Positions 1-11,442 of a stretch of 64,000 nt of DNA are shown here, in pieces. A program made the position numbers and the translations under genes. The stretch comes from Gnetum montanum. Lineage: Eukaryota > Streptophyta > Gnetopsida > Gnetales > Gnetaceae. The stretch is from NCBI GenBank assembly GCA_015680685.1, contig MNCI01005810.1:1-64000 (forward strand), read 5' to 3'. Each line of letters begins with the position of its first letter. The stretch's first letter is position 1. Under the pieces are notes generated by a model, which saw only the letters and a program-made list of their open reading frames with translations, searched no databases and had not been told where the DNA came from.

Positions 1-974
1 GAATGAGTACGACTTGATTACAAGCATCTAAGGATGTGTACAGATGATCAAGGAATGGATGCTCATCGCAACGCAGAATGAGTATGACTTGATTACGAGC
101 ATCTAAGTGTGACTACTTAGTAACCTAGTGGTGTACCTAAGACCTACGCTTGGTAATCCCAGTGGTAGTCATGCACCAGGATGTGTATGGATAATCAAGG
201 AACGGATGCTGATCGCACTTAGGCTAGATTAGATTCTCTCAACTCTTTCCTCCTAGTTAAGTGCCTCAGTATGACCACTTCAAGCACCTGCGTTACATGT
301 GGTAATCCCAGTAATGATTAGTGTTTGGTAGCCATGACTGCATCGGTTTAGGGTGTGTATGATAAGTGGGAATGGATGCTAATGCTAGGTTAATTTAGAC
401 TTAGTTCATTAGTTAGAGTTAGTTAGTTTCTTCAACCCTTCACCTTGTTAGCATAGGAGACATAAAACATAAAAGACTATAAAAATCATATACCTCGGAC
501 TTACTTAACCATACACTGTGACAATTACAAGTAACTCTAGGAAGACAACGAATGATTAATCCTAAGTGTTCCATGGGGCATGTAGGCACTTAGGATCGCG
601 CATGCTACGCTCGTATTCATATGGTTGAGGGTAGGGGTATCTCACCACTGATCAATGTATATAGATGATTAAGAGTAGATATTCATCGCACATAGGCTAG
701 TTTAGATCTTTTTTTCCATTGTTCATTAGCTTAATCAATTTACCTCTCTATCATCATTAGGAGTAAAGTACAATTAGATAACATCATATGCCTCACTTTG
801 GACTAAATCATATGTGACAAAGCTACCACTAGTCCAAGTGGGAAGATAGGAAACTATGATCAAAGAATAATGATCTAGATACCACAACTAGTCCCATCCA
901 TGGAATTTGGCTGGATCATGCATGAACGCTTGTGATTTATATGGTTGGGTGTATGGGTACCTTGCTGTTCATCA
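1..974 (+). repeat. 5' LTR of element E1 (left end outside window)
   Basis: The right third (about 640-974) matches 27975-28307 in the same orientation, and 118-230 matches 27890-28010, so these are the two LTRs of one element. The copy ends in CA at 973-974, one base before a primer-binding site. Four diverged copies of a module containing 'GGATGTGTATGGATAATCAA' or a variant lie near 31-69, 180-217, 350-385 and 646-690. The other LTR has only one, so this LTR is longer. The LTR start is left of the window. Confidence 0.8.
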
Positions 975-975
975 T

Positions 976-993
976 TAGCACTATTACTAGGGA
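976..993 (+). other. Primer-binding site of E1, tRNA-Asp type, decayed
   Basis: These 18 bases follow the LTR terminus after one spacer base. They match the tRNA-Asp-complementary primer site common in plant Ty3/gypsy elements at 11 of 18 positions. All seven mismatches are G-to-A or C-to-T transitions, as expected from decay of a CG-rich site. The tRNA sequence is from memory; position and mutation pattern are seen directly. Confidence 0.7.
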
Positions 994-1124
994 TGGTGCT
1001 AGTTATCTAAATTAGTTATATTATACACCATCACTATAAAGGTATTAATGATATATCTTTTAGTAAAATATTAACTCACACACATCATAAACCAACAACA
1101 ATATCTCTCACACAAAGAAGTGAC

Positions 1125-2660
1125 AATGAATTGTATAGTGAATGCATTCATTAGAGAAATAATGAGATATACAATGAAGAAAATTAAAGTGACCAACCTT
1201 ATGTAGGGGTTTCTTATGATCATGATCATCCTAACAATAGTCAAAGACTACATTCACCTAAGGTAGATAATCTTAGAAGGGATGACGTAAGTCTTGGACT
1301 AGGGAAGGCCTCAAGGCCTAAGACCTCCTTGAAACCAAGAAATGATAAATTAAGGAACCTTGAGGAACATCATAGAAGCCATGGAAATCCTTCTAGTTCC
1401 TCATCTTCCTCTTCCCCTTCAGCATCTAATTATGACGAAGATGAACGTAGGTGTGAAGATAAGGCTTTACTAAAGGGTAAAACTAAAAACCAAAATCAAA
1501 CCCATAGGAAAAGTCAAATATGTCACCATGAACATAGAAAACATGATTAGGATCAAATGAATAGAGATAAAAATTTTCCTCATAACCTATTTGATGATGA
1601 TGAACCCTTGTTGGCCACTAAGGGCCTAATGCATGTCATAGAGACCATTAAGATATCTTGCATGCATCGTAAAAAGAGATCCCTACCTAAGCTTGACATG
1701 AATAATATTCCTAAATTTGCATGAGGCTATAATTTAGACTTGAAACATCATTTACAAGCCTTCCATGATGCCTGTGCTTTTTACAACATTGAAATTGCAT
1801 GGAAAAAGCTTTAGCTCTTTCCTAGGACACTAATTGATAGAGCTGAAGTGTGCTATAGATCATTGAGATAAAATTCAATCCAATGATGGTCCACAATGCT
1901 GGATCAATTCAATAAGAAATAACAAACCTATGCAAGAGTGTCCAACTTGAGGAGACAAATCCAAGAGTGGAAGCACGAATAACATGAACACTTTGACATG
2001 GCCTTCGATAGATATTATGCGTTACTGAATAGATGCCAAGGCCATGGTTTCTTTGAGGAAAGAAAAATTTCCACATCATAGATGGGCTTTGTAATGAAAC
2101 AAGGAAGACCCTTGGGATGTATGCCCTAAGGCAATTATACAAGCTCTAAGTCTAGAAGATCTAAGAGCTAATCAAGCATGTGGAAAAGGAAGAAGGAAAG
2201 ATATGCAAATGGGAGAATGTTAAGAAATATCAATGGGACCCAACTCTTTAATAGAAGGAGGTCTAGATCTATGGTGAAGAGAATGAAACCACTCTCGATA
2301 AGCTGATACCACAACAAACCTTGCTGATAGAAAAATCTATTGATGAACTTGAAGCAAAGTTTACAAGAATGCCCAAATGAATATGTGAAAACATTACAAG
2401 TCTCATTGAGATGGTCGAGGAGAGAATCATGTAAAATAAGCTAGGTGATCACACTAAACAAAGGATATAGAACCAAGAAACAACTAGGAACACTTTTCAA
2501 CAAATGGGAAAAATGACTAAATAAAGTGAGGCTATAGACTCAATTAAAGATGAAGATAATGGATGCGACATCTGCATATATGACCATTTGAAGGGCCATT
2601 GCCTAGTCTTTTTTCATCTATAGGAGTATTGGGTAGGTGCCTTAAATCTAAAGTTTGTGC
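1125..2660 (+). pseudogene. Gag relic of E1 (Athila-like)
   Basis: This is a retrotransposon capsid/nucleocapsid relic. The clearest open part (1329-1550) holds a serine run and a charged K/R/H-rich stretch. After stops the same frame continues with 'DDEPLLA', 'MNNIPKF', 'GYNLDLKHHLQAF' and 'RYYALLNRCQGHGF', a capsid-like core up to about 2140. A CX2C...H...HC zinc-knuckle-like motif ('CDICIYDHLKGHC') lies at about 2563-2608. The gag relic of E2 (36.3-38.5 kb, minus) has the same motifs in the same order, so the two elements belong to one family. Many stops are TAG where glutamine or tryptophan would fit. The start is not certain, because the reading frame is open upstream of 1329. Confidence 0.75.
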
Positions 2661-4949
2661 AAAAGTGCATGCCCAAGATATTTCCTCTCTCACAAGGTAA
2701 TTATAGATAGTTCCACAACTGATTGTACCATCCTAGGGGCACTTATTACCAGCCTCAACACGATCATCAACTATAGTGGCAACAATCATAGTTGTGGAGG
2801 AGGCCACCACCAAATCTGTCCTATCCTTCCCATCTACCGAAACACTATGGATATCATGTTTAACACCCTATTTCTCCAACTATCTCTACATCCTCTATTT
2901 CAAATTATCACTACCACCCTCTTGAGTACCGTCAACCCATGACATCCCCTAAAGGATCACCACCTTGCACCTTTTACCATCCATCTTACTGATGATATTC
3001 TCATTCTCCACCTCATTATATGCCACTGCTAGTAACATAGGAAGGTTTCACATCACAATATCAACAAATAAATTTCACTTGTGCTACAAAATTTGCATAA
3101 ACATGCTAACACTAGTGGCTCTTAATCACAACGTAGGAAAAATCCATTTTAGAGGAAAGGCCATAAGCCAAAGCAAGCCATGAATGAACTTGCCATATCA
3201 TCCGAGTTAGCATAATGCCAATTTGGTGCACCACCTTAATTGTCTCAACCAACATCCTCTAATCATATAGAAGGGCCATCATCCATTAGTACTCCAATCC
3301 CAAATCCAAACAATGAATCTAACAGGGTGGAAAGATAAAATAAATCCATGCATACCATATCATAATCAAGGGTGCAATCATGGGCTAGACATCCATAATG
3401 TTAACACACCTCATACCATAATCCACTATGCATTTAACCATCAAGTGTGTGACAAAAAGTTTTTCTACCTAGCCACCACACCACAAATATACACCCAATG
3501 GTTGGGGCATGAATGGTTACCAATGTTTTATACCTGCATGGATACTATTTATCCACTTATTAATCTTTGTCATGGCCAAATGTTTAGTTGTGGTGTTCAC
3601 CCCCATTCTAATCTTTAGGATTGTTAAGTGTTTTTCATCTTTTTGTTTTACAATTTTTTTTTTCAATTTTCTATATCTTGATCCAATTTTTTCTAGTTTT
3701 TATTTTCATTTTCTTTATTATGTAATCTCGCTTGTAAATAAAATGATCTTTTTGCCCATTGAAATGAGGTTTTATCTATGTTGTCAAGTTGTAAGGGATT
3801 GATTATTCGAATGTTGATATCATGACATCCATCCACCCATTCCATTAATAAGAGGTTCTTGCCTTGGTCATAATGATGACATTTTCCATCATCTAACCTA
3901 AAAATAACTTCATGATCATTGTGTCTAGACAAAAGAATGCAGAACCAAGGAGGAATGTGAAGGGTGTGACATCAAGGGGATTTGTGGATTCTCTTTGGCC
4001 ACTTCTGTATGTTCTATCATGTTGCTAAGGTTGTAACCATATCCTTGTAGATCTAATGAAAAATGGGTGTAAGAGTCACCTAAAATGGCATTGAATAATC
4101 TTTTGTGGATCCCACTAGAAAGATATGTACACATGCTTGAAGGTTGCTGAATTTTTAGAATCCATCATAAAAAATAAGAAAGTGAAGAGAGAAAAAAATG
4201 TGTGCCATCAAAAAGCTCCTCCCTTGGACAAAATGACAAATGATGTTACTCCTTGTAACTCTAATTATCTTATGGTTGTTTACTGATGTAATGAAATGAT
4301 GCAATGTCATTGCACTAAGTTTTTGACTTGGTTTAAATTTTGGAAATACGAACTCATGATTATTTACCCATTAATAACACATAAGATTTCATTGTGCCCA
4401 TGGTAAGATCTCATGTCCCAATTTTTGCAATCCTTTCTACAGTCCATCTCACCTCATTGTCTGGGTGATCATAACTTATGGTTTTGTGTAACATAGAGTT
4501 ATTTTCTCAAATTGGTGGTTTTAACATGTGTTTTTTATTTCATAGGTATACATTTCATTCAACTCCTTTAGTGCCTATGAACATTTTTAGGTGTGGTTAC
4601 ACAAAGGCATCATAGGCTAGAGCATACTTTGGGGAGGACCCACTTGTGTAACTTTTTGTGACTTGTACTTGTTTGATAGAAACACATCATTCTTCACCAT
4701 CTAGGTGCTCAATTGTTATATTTTTTTGTTTCCCATTCCATATCATGTGATCTATCTACAACTTTGATTTCAATGCCTTTTTTCTTGCTCATTCTAGTGC
4801 TTTTCATGTTGACGACTCCACCTTATCACTCTTTCAGTGCCTCAAATTGAATTTTTGCTTATCCAAAATTCATGAACCTAACTTTGAACCTTCCAAAAAA
4901 TCACAGAGCTTTAGCTTCCATGCTTAGTTGTTCCATTTAGTGAAAATTC
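2661..4949 (+). other. Decayed interior of E1, no recognisable pol
   Basis: Just after the zinc knuckle the plus strand is rich in proline, tyrosine, histidine and serine codons (to about 3200), as expected of the tail of gag. From there to 4949 I see AT-rich sequence with T runs (about 3650-3670) and short open frames on both strands, none recognisable. The protease, RT, RNase H and integrase that E2 carries between gag and its extra ORF are not visible here, so E1 appears to be a deleted, non-autonomous copy. Confidence 0.5.
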
Positions 4950-4956
4950 ATGGACC

Positions 4957-5040
4957 CTGATGTCTCCTACCTGATGTCAGGTTTGATGCGACGTTGCGTT
5001 CCTGATGTTGGATCATATAAATCTTATATATATGACCCTT
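4957..5040 (+). promoter_or_regulatory. GATG-rich promoter-like segment with TATA box upstream of the E1 extra ORF
   Basis: Four or five GATGTC/GATGTT/GATGCG units lie just before 'CATATAAATC' (about 5015-5025). The layout and some of the words (CTGATGTC, TCCT) recur in front of the TATA box in the 3' LTR of E1 (27.5 kb). A similar GATG+TATA unit stands upstream of the same ORF in E2 (30.7 kb, minus). The ORF begins about 560 bp downstream. Promoter activity is inferred; it could instead be a fragment of an old LTR. Confidence 0.35.
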
Positions 5041-5582
5041 GTAGTGCTCACACTTCATTTTCATCATTTCATGCTAGGGGATTTGTTCAAATTTTTTCTC
5101 ATAACTCAGAGCTTTGTGCACTCATTTTTGACTTGTGATATTTAGCTCTCTACCACTTTGATTTTAGTGCCATTTGAACCTTTCTGAGCCTGGAGTGTTG
5201 CACTTAGTCATGGAGGGGTTCTTGTGTGTGAAACTTGCACCAAATTGCTGAAATTTGCTATCACTAAAAGGTACTATAAGGGTAAGAGTGTTAAAAAATT
5301 TAAGGATTTTCATGAAAAATCAATTGTATTAATGCCAAAAACCTAACTTTTTCCACCTAAGGAACCATAACCATCATTATAAACCACACATAAAGAAAAA
5401 AGGAACCAATTGTTAAGGGTTGTAAGAGATGATAGATACTTTTTGAGGATTTTTCTTGAAAATTTTTCCAACTTTGGGATCATATGCATTTAAAACTTAA
5501 TGAACTAAGGTGATGAGCAAGATATAAACTGATTAATGATAAAAAATATAACCTTTGTAACACTTGGTCTTTGCTTGCTTGC

Positions 5583-8313
5583 AGATAGCCCCAAAAAGAG
5601 GTGCATAGGGTGAATCCTCACAAAGAGTAGTTAAGCATCCATGAGCTAGCTGAGGCTAGCAAGGTGAACATGTATTACATGAAGAGTAGTAAGCATAGTC
5701 TTTAAACATTCACCAAGAAGCTCCTACTACTAGACAATCAATCTAAGGGAAGGCTATAGAATCGTAGGCTCTTGAGCAGGGACAACATCTCATGTTGCCC
5801 CTTGATTGCCTTGCTACCATTCTAGAAAAGTCCACATTAACCTTAGTCATCATGGAAATGAATTTTTGCCCATTCATGAAGTTTGCTCCAGAAGTGGAAA
5901 TGAATTTTGGCCCATTCATGGGGTTTTCTTCAAAAGCAGTTTGGATGCAACTTAAGGTGTCTCCCTTGTGGCCCATTCTATTAGATAGTGGCAAGTGGTA
6001 CCTTGGGGAAACTCATCAATTCTAGCAAAACAAAGATGAGGGTACCACCATTAACATTTGTGTAGTAAACATCTCCTTTTTTATCAAATAAATTGCTATG
6101 GCTCTCAATCTACCAAATGAAAGGGCTAAGGTAGCCCATCTATCAACTAGATCTGATCTTGAGACTAGAAAAATATGGCTAAAATGGGTATATGATAAGG
6201 AGGATAAAATGTATAATGAATGAATCTAGAAGAGAGGATGTATTTCAAGATCAAGACCTACCACTTTCTTTCCACAAAAGGGCTCAATCGAATCTCAACA
6301 TATGTGGCAAGGGGAAGTGTTATTTTAATGGGTAAATTTGCAACCAATATTCCATAGTTTTAATTCACTAAAATCCAATGGTGTTTTGAAAAAAAGAAGA
6401 TAAGAAAACCAACACTTCCATTCCTTTGCCTAATTAGAAGGCTATGCAAGTGTGCTAGGATCTTGGGATATACAAATGATATTCTTAGAAAGGCTCAAAA
6501 CACCTCCTTCACTAAACTCCTAAAACTTGTAGCACCAAGAAACACAACATGAGCTTGAGCAGTGCCTAGAGACATAGGCTCTATGTCCATCACCACTACA
6601 GGACTACAGACCCTCCATGAGCCATTCATAAAATATCATTGAAGCTATCAGCTAGAGAAGTAGGGATTAGTCCAATCTCTTCCTAGTGATGGATGATGCT
6701 GTATGGTCCATAGTTTTAGCTAATTCAACATAGGGGGAGATCTTGCTACAATCAGGAGAGGAAGGATCTCCATGATCACAAAAAATCTCTTGGAATGTCT
6801 CATCCTTCTAAGTAATGCTCAAAATTAGAGAAGGTGCCACAATTGTGGTATTGCAACATGAGGATGTAGTAGGAACAATATAAGTAATCCAAAACCATAT
6901 TAGGAAATCATTTAACATGCTTGTTGTGCCCCTAGTAGATCTAATGGGAACTAGAGATGCATAGATGCTAGCTGGAACTTCAATGACTCCTACGATGCAT
7001 GAGGATGTATTAGATAGACTACTACAGATGGGGTAGGAGATGACTACCTTATTTGACATTCCTAGTGATGTCACTACAACATAGTCAGATCTCATCACCA
7101 CAAAAGGAAAGCTAGTCATGATTGAAGTTAGGGTAGAGCATGCAAAAGATGAAGTACAAAGACTATAATAAGAATTGATTGCCTTGAGAGCAAAATGATG
7201 GGATCCCATCCATTTTGTTGCACCTAACTAGCTTGTATGATTCAGGACAGAGTAGTTAACCAAGCTAATGAAGGAGAATGAAACTACTAAACAAGAAAAA
7301 GAGAAGGTGGTCTAGAATGCCTCTATCGCTAATGCACAATCCCACATGTACAAAAAGGCATTGAACACTACACAAGAAGAAAAAAAGTAGCTTGCTACAC
7401 AAAATTCAAGGTTGATCACAGTTGAGAAGCAAAATAACATTTTTGAGGAGAGCATCCACTAGTTAAGAGAAAAACTGGTGAGGGTCAACCATGACATTAG
7501 GAGATTGGCGAGAGAGAATAGAACCCTCTCAATGAAGGAGGTCCACGCTATCCATTAGAACATAGCAATTGAAATTAGTGGATGGTAGAGTGAGGCCAAG
7601 AAACATAGGAAGTTGAAGGAGCACTTCTGTAACTAAGTAGGAATGTACAAGTAAATAAATGATAAAGAGATCTAGATGGCCAAAGCTCACATTAGTTCCT
7701 TATCAGTAGATAATCTTGAGTGGCAGCCAATCTTGGATAGTTATGCCTTGGTCCACTAAGCAGAAGTCAAGAATAAAGACCCATGAATTAAAATTTTGAA
7801 AAAAATACATGGCATTGGCTAACCTCAGATATGCTAACCTTGCCATGTTGGCAATAGGTCGATCTTGGAATGAGTTGGAAAAGTAGGTGGTAACCACCTA
7901 TGCATTGTACAAAAAAGACTTTGCAGATTAGAAGGATGCTTTGCAGAAGTCATATATGGAAAACTCAAAATTGGAGGTGGTCAAAGCTAGTTACCAGGGA
8001 GAGAAGGACATAGCCTCAAACCTAGTTAGAATATTAACAAATTATCATGAACTCAGAGACAAAGCTAGGACCTTTGAGGAGGAACAATGGTAGTTTGTGA
8101 CTTGATATGTAAGGCTAATCAGATGTTTTTGCAACTACCATGTCCTTGGAACATACCAGTGATAGCACACATTGGCTCAATAGCCTAGATGGTACATCAC
8201 CTAAGAATGGAAGAGGAGAAACTATAGGAATTGCTAAATCATTACAAATTTCAAAAGCCTAGTGAAAAAGGGAAGCAACAAATGGAGGAGCCACTACCTT
8301 CGAGCACCACATG
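5583..8313 (+). pseudogene. Extra ORF of E1, coiled-coil protein relic
   Basis: A long, mostly single-frame coding relic broken by many TAG stops follows a pyrimidine-rich stretch ending 'TTGCTTGCAG' directly before ATAGCCCCAAAA. That position is an ATG in E2, and AG also precedes it there. The N-terminal part contains 'MNFGPFMGF' and 'GKWYLGETHQF', matching 'INFGPFLEHA' and 'GEWYMGETYSF' in E2 at 29.8-29.95 kb. The part from about 7100 is K/E/Q-rich with heptad-like spacing ('TTQEEKK', 'LREKLVRVNHDIRRLARENR'), suggesting a long coiled coil. It ends at a TGA about 8311-8313. Its place before the 3' LTR is that of the envelope-like or 'plant transposon protein' ORFs of Athila-type elements, but I cannot assign a family. 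Function unknown. Confidence 0.6.
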
Positions 8314-8518
8314 AGCTTCCTTGTTTTTGTTTTGTAATAATGTGTTCCATCTTTTGTATTAAATGACTATGACATGCAAGAATTAATTATTTTTATTATT
8401 ATTTAAGTCAGTCAATAATCCCATACCTTCCTAATATTTTGTAAAGAACTTGTTCCTCATTTTGTTTTAGTCAAGGACCAATTTTCATTTAGTCATGAAG
8501 GTATGATGAATCATCATT
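8314..8518 (+). other. E1 3' non-coding region before the 3' LTR
   Basis: AT-rich sequence between the stop of the extra ORF and the 3' LTR. I see no convincing polypurine tract; the most purine-rich stretch is around 8495-8510. Confidence 0.35.
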
Positions 8519-8541
8519 TGTTAGGCCTTGACATTGGATAT
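8519..8541 (+). repeat. First 23 bases of the E1 3' LTR, cut by E0
   Basis: The segment begins TGTTAGGCC. Its last five bases, GATAT (8537-8541), are the left target-site duplication of E0; the right copy is GATAC at 27461-27465. Joining it across E0 to 27466-28307 gives an LTR of about 865 bp, close to the 879 bp LTR of E2. Confidence 0.6.
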
Positions 8542-10132
8542 TGTAACGACAGAAAACGTCAGTCGCTGGAAAGTACCAAATGAAAATCCATGTACATAGT
8601 CTTAACCACAGATCCGTGCGAGGACCATGCTAGAGAAAATGAATCTGCGGTGCCCTGAATGGTCTTGTCGATCAGACAGGGACTTACTCAATCAGTAAAT
8701 TGACGAATATTGTGATATTATGCGTATTATATAGATATTCCATGAAACAAATTGATTCAATGAATCAAAAAAGGAGTAGAAAACGATGTAAATAGATTGA
8801 AATAATGACGATGTCAATGCAATAAGGAGGATCAGATTTAAGAAGGATGCGCAATTCCAAGATCTATGTTTTGACTTGAAGACTAAGAATATTGTATATA
8901 AAGTTCCAATGGCAAACTCCACTTATCTTGTGCAAAGCATACACAAAGTAACAAGAAAACTGTTCAACAAGGAGTACAGAATGAAGCTTGGTCTACCTCG
9001 TAAGCCAAAGATGGGATGCAAGGATGGTCAAGCCTAGATGTCTATCGATCAACTACTTCTGATCAATAGATCTTGCCAATCGCACCAGACGATCTCTCCA
9101 TCTCTGATCTGCTCCCTTTGCCTTCGGTAGTCTCTGCTCAAAACTGCCAATGATCATTAATGGAGAGCACTGTATCTTTGCCAAAGGACTGATCACTCCT
9201 GCTGCCAATGCTCAAGCAAATGTCTTTTGTCTCTGCTCAAAAAGTGATAGTTGCAAAAATGCCCCAGATGAAGATCCCGATCCCTTCGCCAACTGGAGTA
9301 TTTATAGGTTCGGTAGTACGTGGAGAAGGCACAGCCCTGATGACACGTGTCTCGAACCTTCAAAATATTGTTGACTTGGTAAACTTTATGTTGAAACTAG
9401 TCATGTCACATCATGTTTTTGGGAAGGGGAGCAAAGTACGTTGTTGACCACTTCTGCTAAAGTCGCTTCATGATTATGCACAATACACTCATTAGCGTAT
9501 TGTGCGTGTGGATAGTAGGTGCATATCTGGTATTGCTTTAGCCGGCTTTAGGCTGTATTACGCTCGTTTACGCTGCGTAGCATGGTAGAGCGTAGAAGTA
9601 GTTAACTCAAGCTATTTTACACTCACTTACACTGCGAAGCGTAATAGAGTGTCAAACATGGTCAACTTTACAATAAGTTACGCTTGTTTACGCTGCATAG
9701 CGTAATAAGCGTAAAGTGACCAATTTGCAAGAAGGAAGAAATCAATCTGCTACACTTCTTTGGACTCTGACTTTGACTTTCTGAAAGCTCATTACGCTGC
9801 TCTGCGTAACGGAGCGTAAACTCAGCCTTGGACAAAAGACTTAGCGGAGTATGCGACAAGTATTAGACCTTAAACTTCGTCCAATTTGCCGAAGTAAGTT
9901 ACTTTCTGATATCGGGCTATGTTAAGCAGATTTACATTGAGCGACACTATGCTATGTTGCATAATGTAGCGTAAAGAGAGAAAACAAAGTAAGGTCAAAA
10001 TTTGTAAAAAACTTGGAGACTTGATGCTGTGCGCCTCTTTGCCTCATTCTGTCTTCTGGATTTCTGCCGCAAACTTTCGCCCGAATCGTGAATCTTTTTC
10101 TTAGGCCGATTTGTAATTTCCACGGTGTTTCA
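8542..10132 (-). repeat. 3' LTR of E0
   Basis: On the plus strand it runs from TGTAACGAC to GGTGTTTCA, so on the element strand it begins TG and ends CA. It aligns over its length with 25869-27460 and, more distantly, with the solo LTR at 23885-25387. The right half (about 9480-9980) contains many TTACGC/GCGTAA inverted words, including a near-perfect 18 bp palindrome at 9688-9705. Open frames here (9150-9447, 9952-10230) recur in the other LTR and are not considered coding. Confidence 0.92.
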
Positions 10133-10136
10133 ATAG

Positions 10137-10145
10137 CCCCTCTTT
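10137..10145 (-). other. Polypurine tract of E0
   Basis: The minus strand reads AAAGAGGGG, four bases before the TG that opens the 3' LTR. Position and composition fit the plus-strand primer site. Confidence 0.75.
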
Positions 10146-11442
10146 GTTGATGTTTAGAGAGCTTGCCCGAAAGACGTCGACAAAGAATACGAAACACCGG
10201 ATGGGTAAAAGTATCAACAACGTTCATCAATGGTCACTTAAGTGTCGCCCTATCAAAGCAGAAGTGCAGAAATGAGGGAGATGGAAGATAAAATAGTATG
10301 GGAGGGAATGTGTATAGAGGTAAGAGGAGAGAGGTTTGGGGAAGACTCAAGTGAGGTTTGAAGAGAACTCAAACGAGGTTCGGGGAAGACACAAATGTGT
10401 GAGTATAGTTTTATACGCATAAGTACTTAGGCCTTCTCCTGCGATTGCGTTTTCATGGAGTTATGCCATCATTTTGTAGATGAAGGGGCTTGCATAGACG
10501 AATTGTGTTACGTCTACGCAGCCTGGATGAGTTGTGTTTCATCCATTTTGCCGACCCATTTTTTTTTGGCGTCCACTAGGTGAGTTGCGTTACGCTGGTT
10601 TATGGACTTGATTGTAATGTAGATGCAGAAAGTGTATACTACGCATTCACATTTTGCATAAGGGGAATAGATGGGATGGTTAAGGAGGGTAGTAAGAGCT
10701 AGAGGTAGGATTATGAAGAAAACAAGGATGCACTCTTGAGTGGACAGGCTAATCTAAGCGGTCATCTCAAAATGCTATTTGTATTTCACCACTCAGATGA
10801 ATGCACCTTTGAGCGACATCCTCATAGCAAGTTACCTGCAACCAAAGAAGAAAAACAGAGGACACCATTATTTGTTCAAATTGCTAGAGAGGTTGTTGAA
10901 ACAATTACCGTTTGGGGTGAGCTAGAGTGAGCAGGCTGTGAAGGGGGAATTGTAGCATGAGGCCAGGGTCTTCAACGTTGATGCTTGGCCCAGCATATCA
11001 CCGCCAAAGATCATTAGACTCATCGCACCCGACTGATTATGCAAAGAACCAGCTAGGTGATTCTGTGAAGCCAGAGCCTGATAGTGATGATGAGCGGAGA
11101 TCCCCGAAGTTGTGGTTGATGAGAAGTCCTTTGGGGCTCCGAATGGCGAAACTAATCCCTCAGAGGTGCCTCCGCTGAAATGGATGCAGTGAAGGCATCT
11201 CCAAGGGGTCAGTAGTATGCCTTTCAGCACATCCGAGGAATCAACAGAATGCCTGTGAGGTAGCGATGCTGGGGCTATCCCAACATCCCACCCCATTTGT
11301 TTTGTAGCCGCACAGAGACGATGATGCTCACTTGATTCGCATGTTGGCAGTCTGTAGGTCCCAGTTTTAGGTCCTGGTAGGCTGTCGTTGCTGATTTTAA
11401 GTCCCAGCAGACCATGGTCCTAGTTTAAAGTCTGGGTGGACT
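10146..11442 (-). other. E0 region between integrase and 3' LTR
   Basis: This stretch is more GC-rich than the surroundings and has no recognised domain on the element strand. Two plus-strand frames (10736-10930 and 10957-11178) look more protein-like than the sense strand, the second with an acidic 'PEPDSDDERR' stretch, but I do not recognise them. From about 11350 a short repeat built on 'GTCCCAGTTTTAGGTCCTGG' and variants begins and runs into the sequence gap. Confidence 0.4.

Noticed and set aside
6808-7209. Minus-strand frame of 133 codons
   Set aside because: It is the shadow of the plus-strand extra ORF relic of E1.
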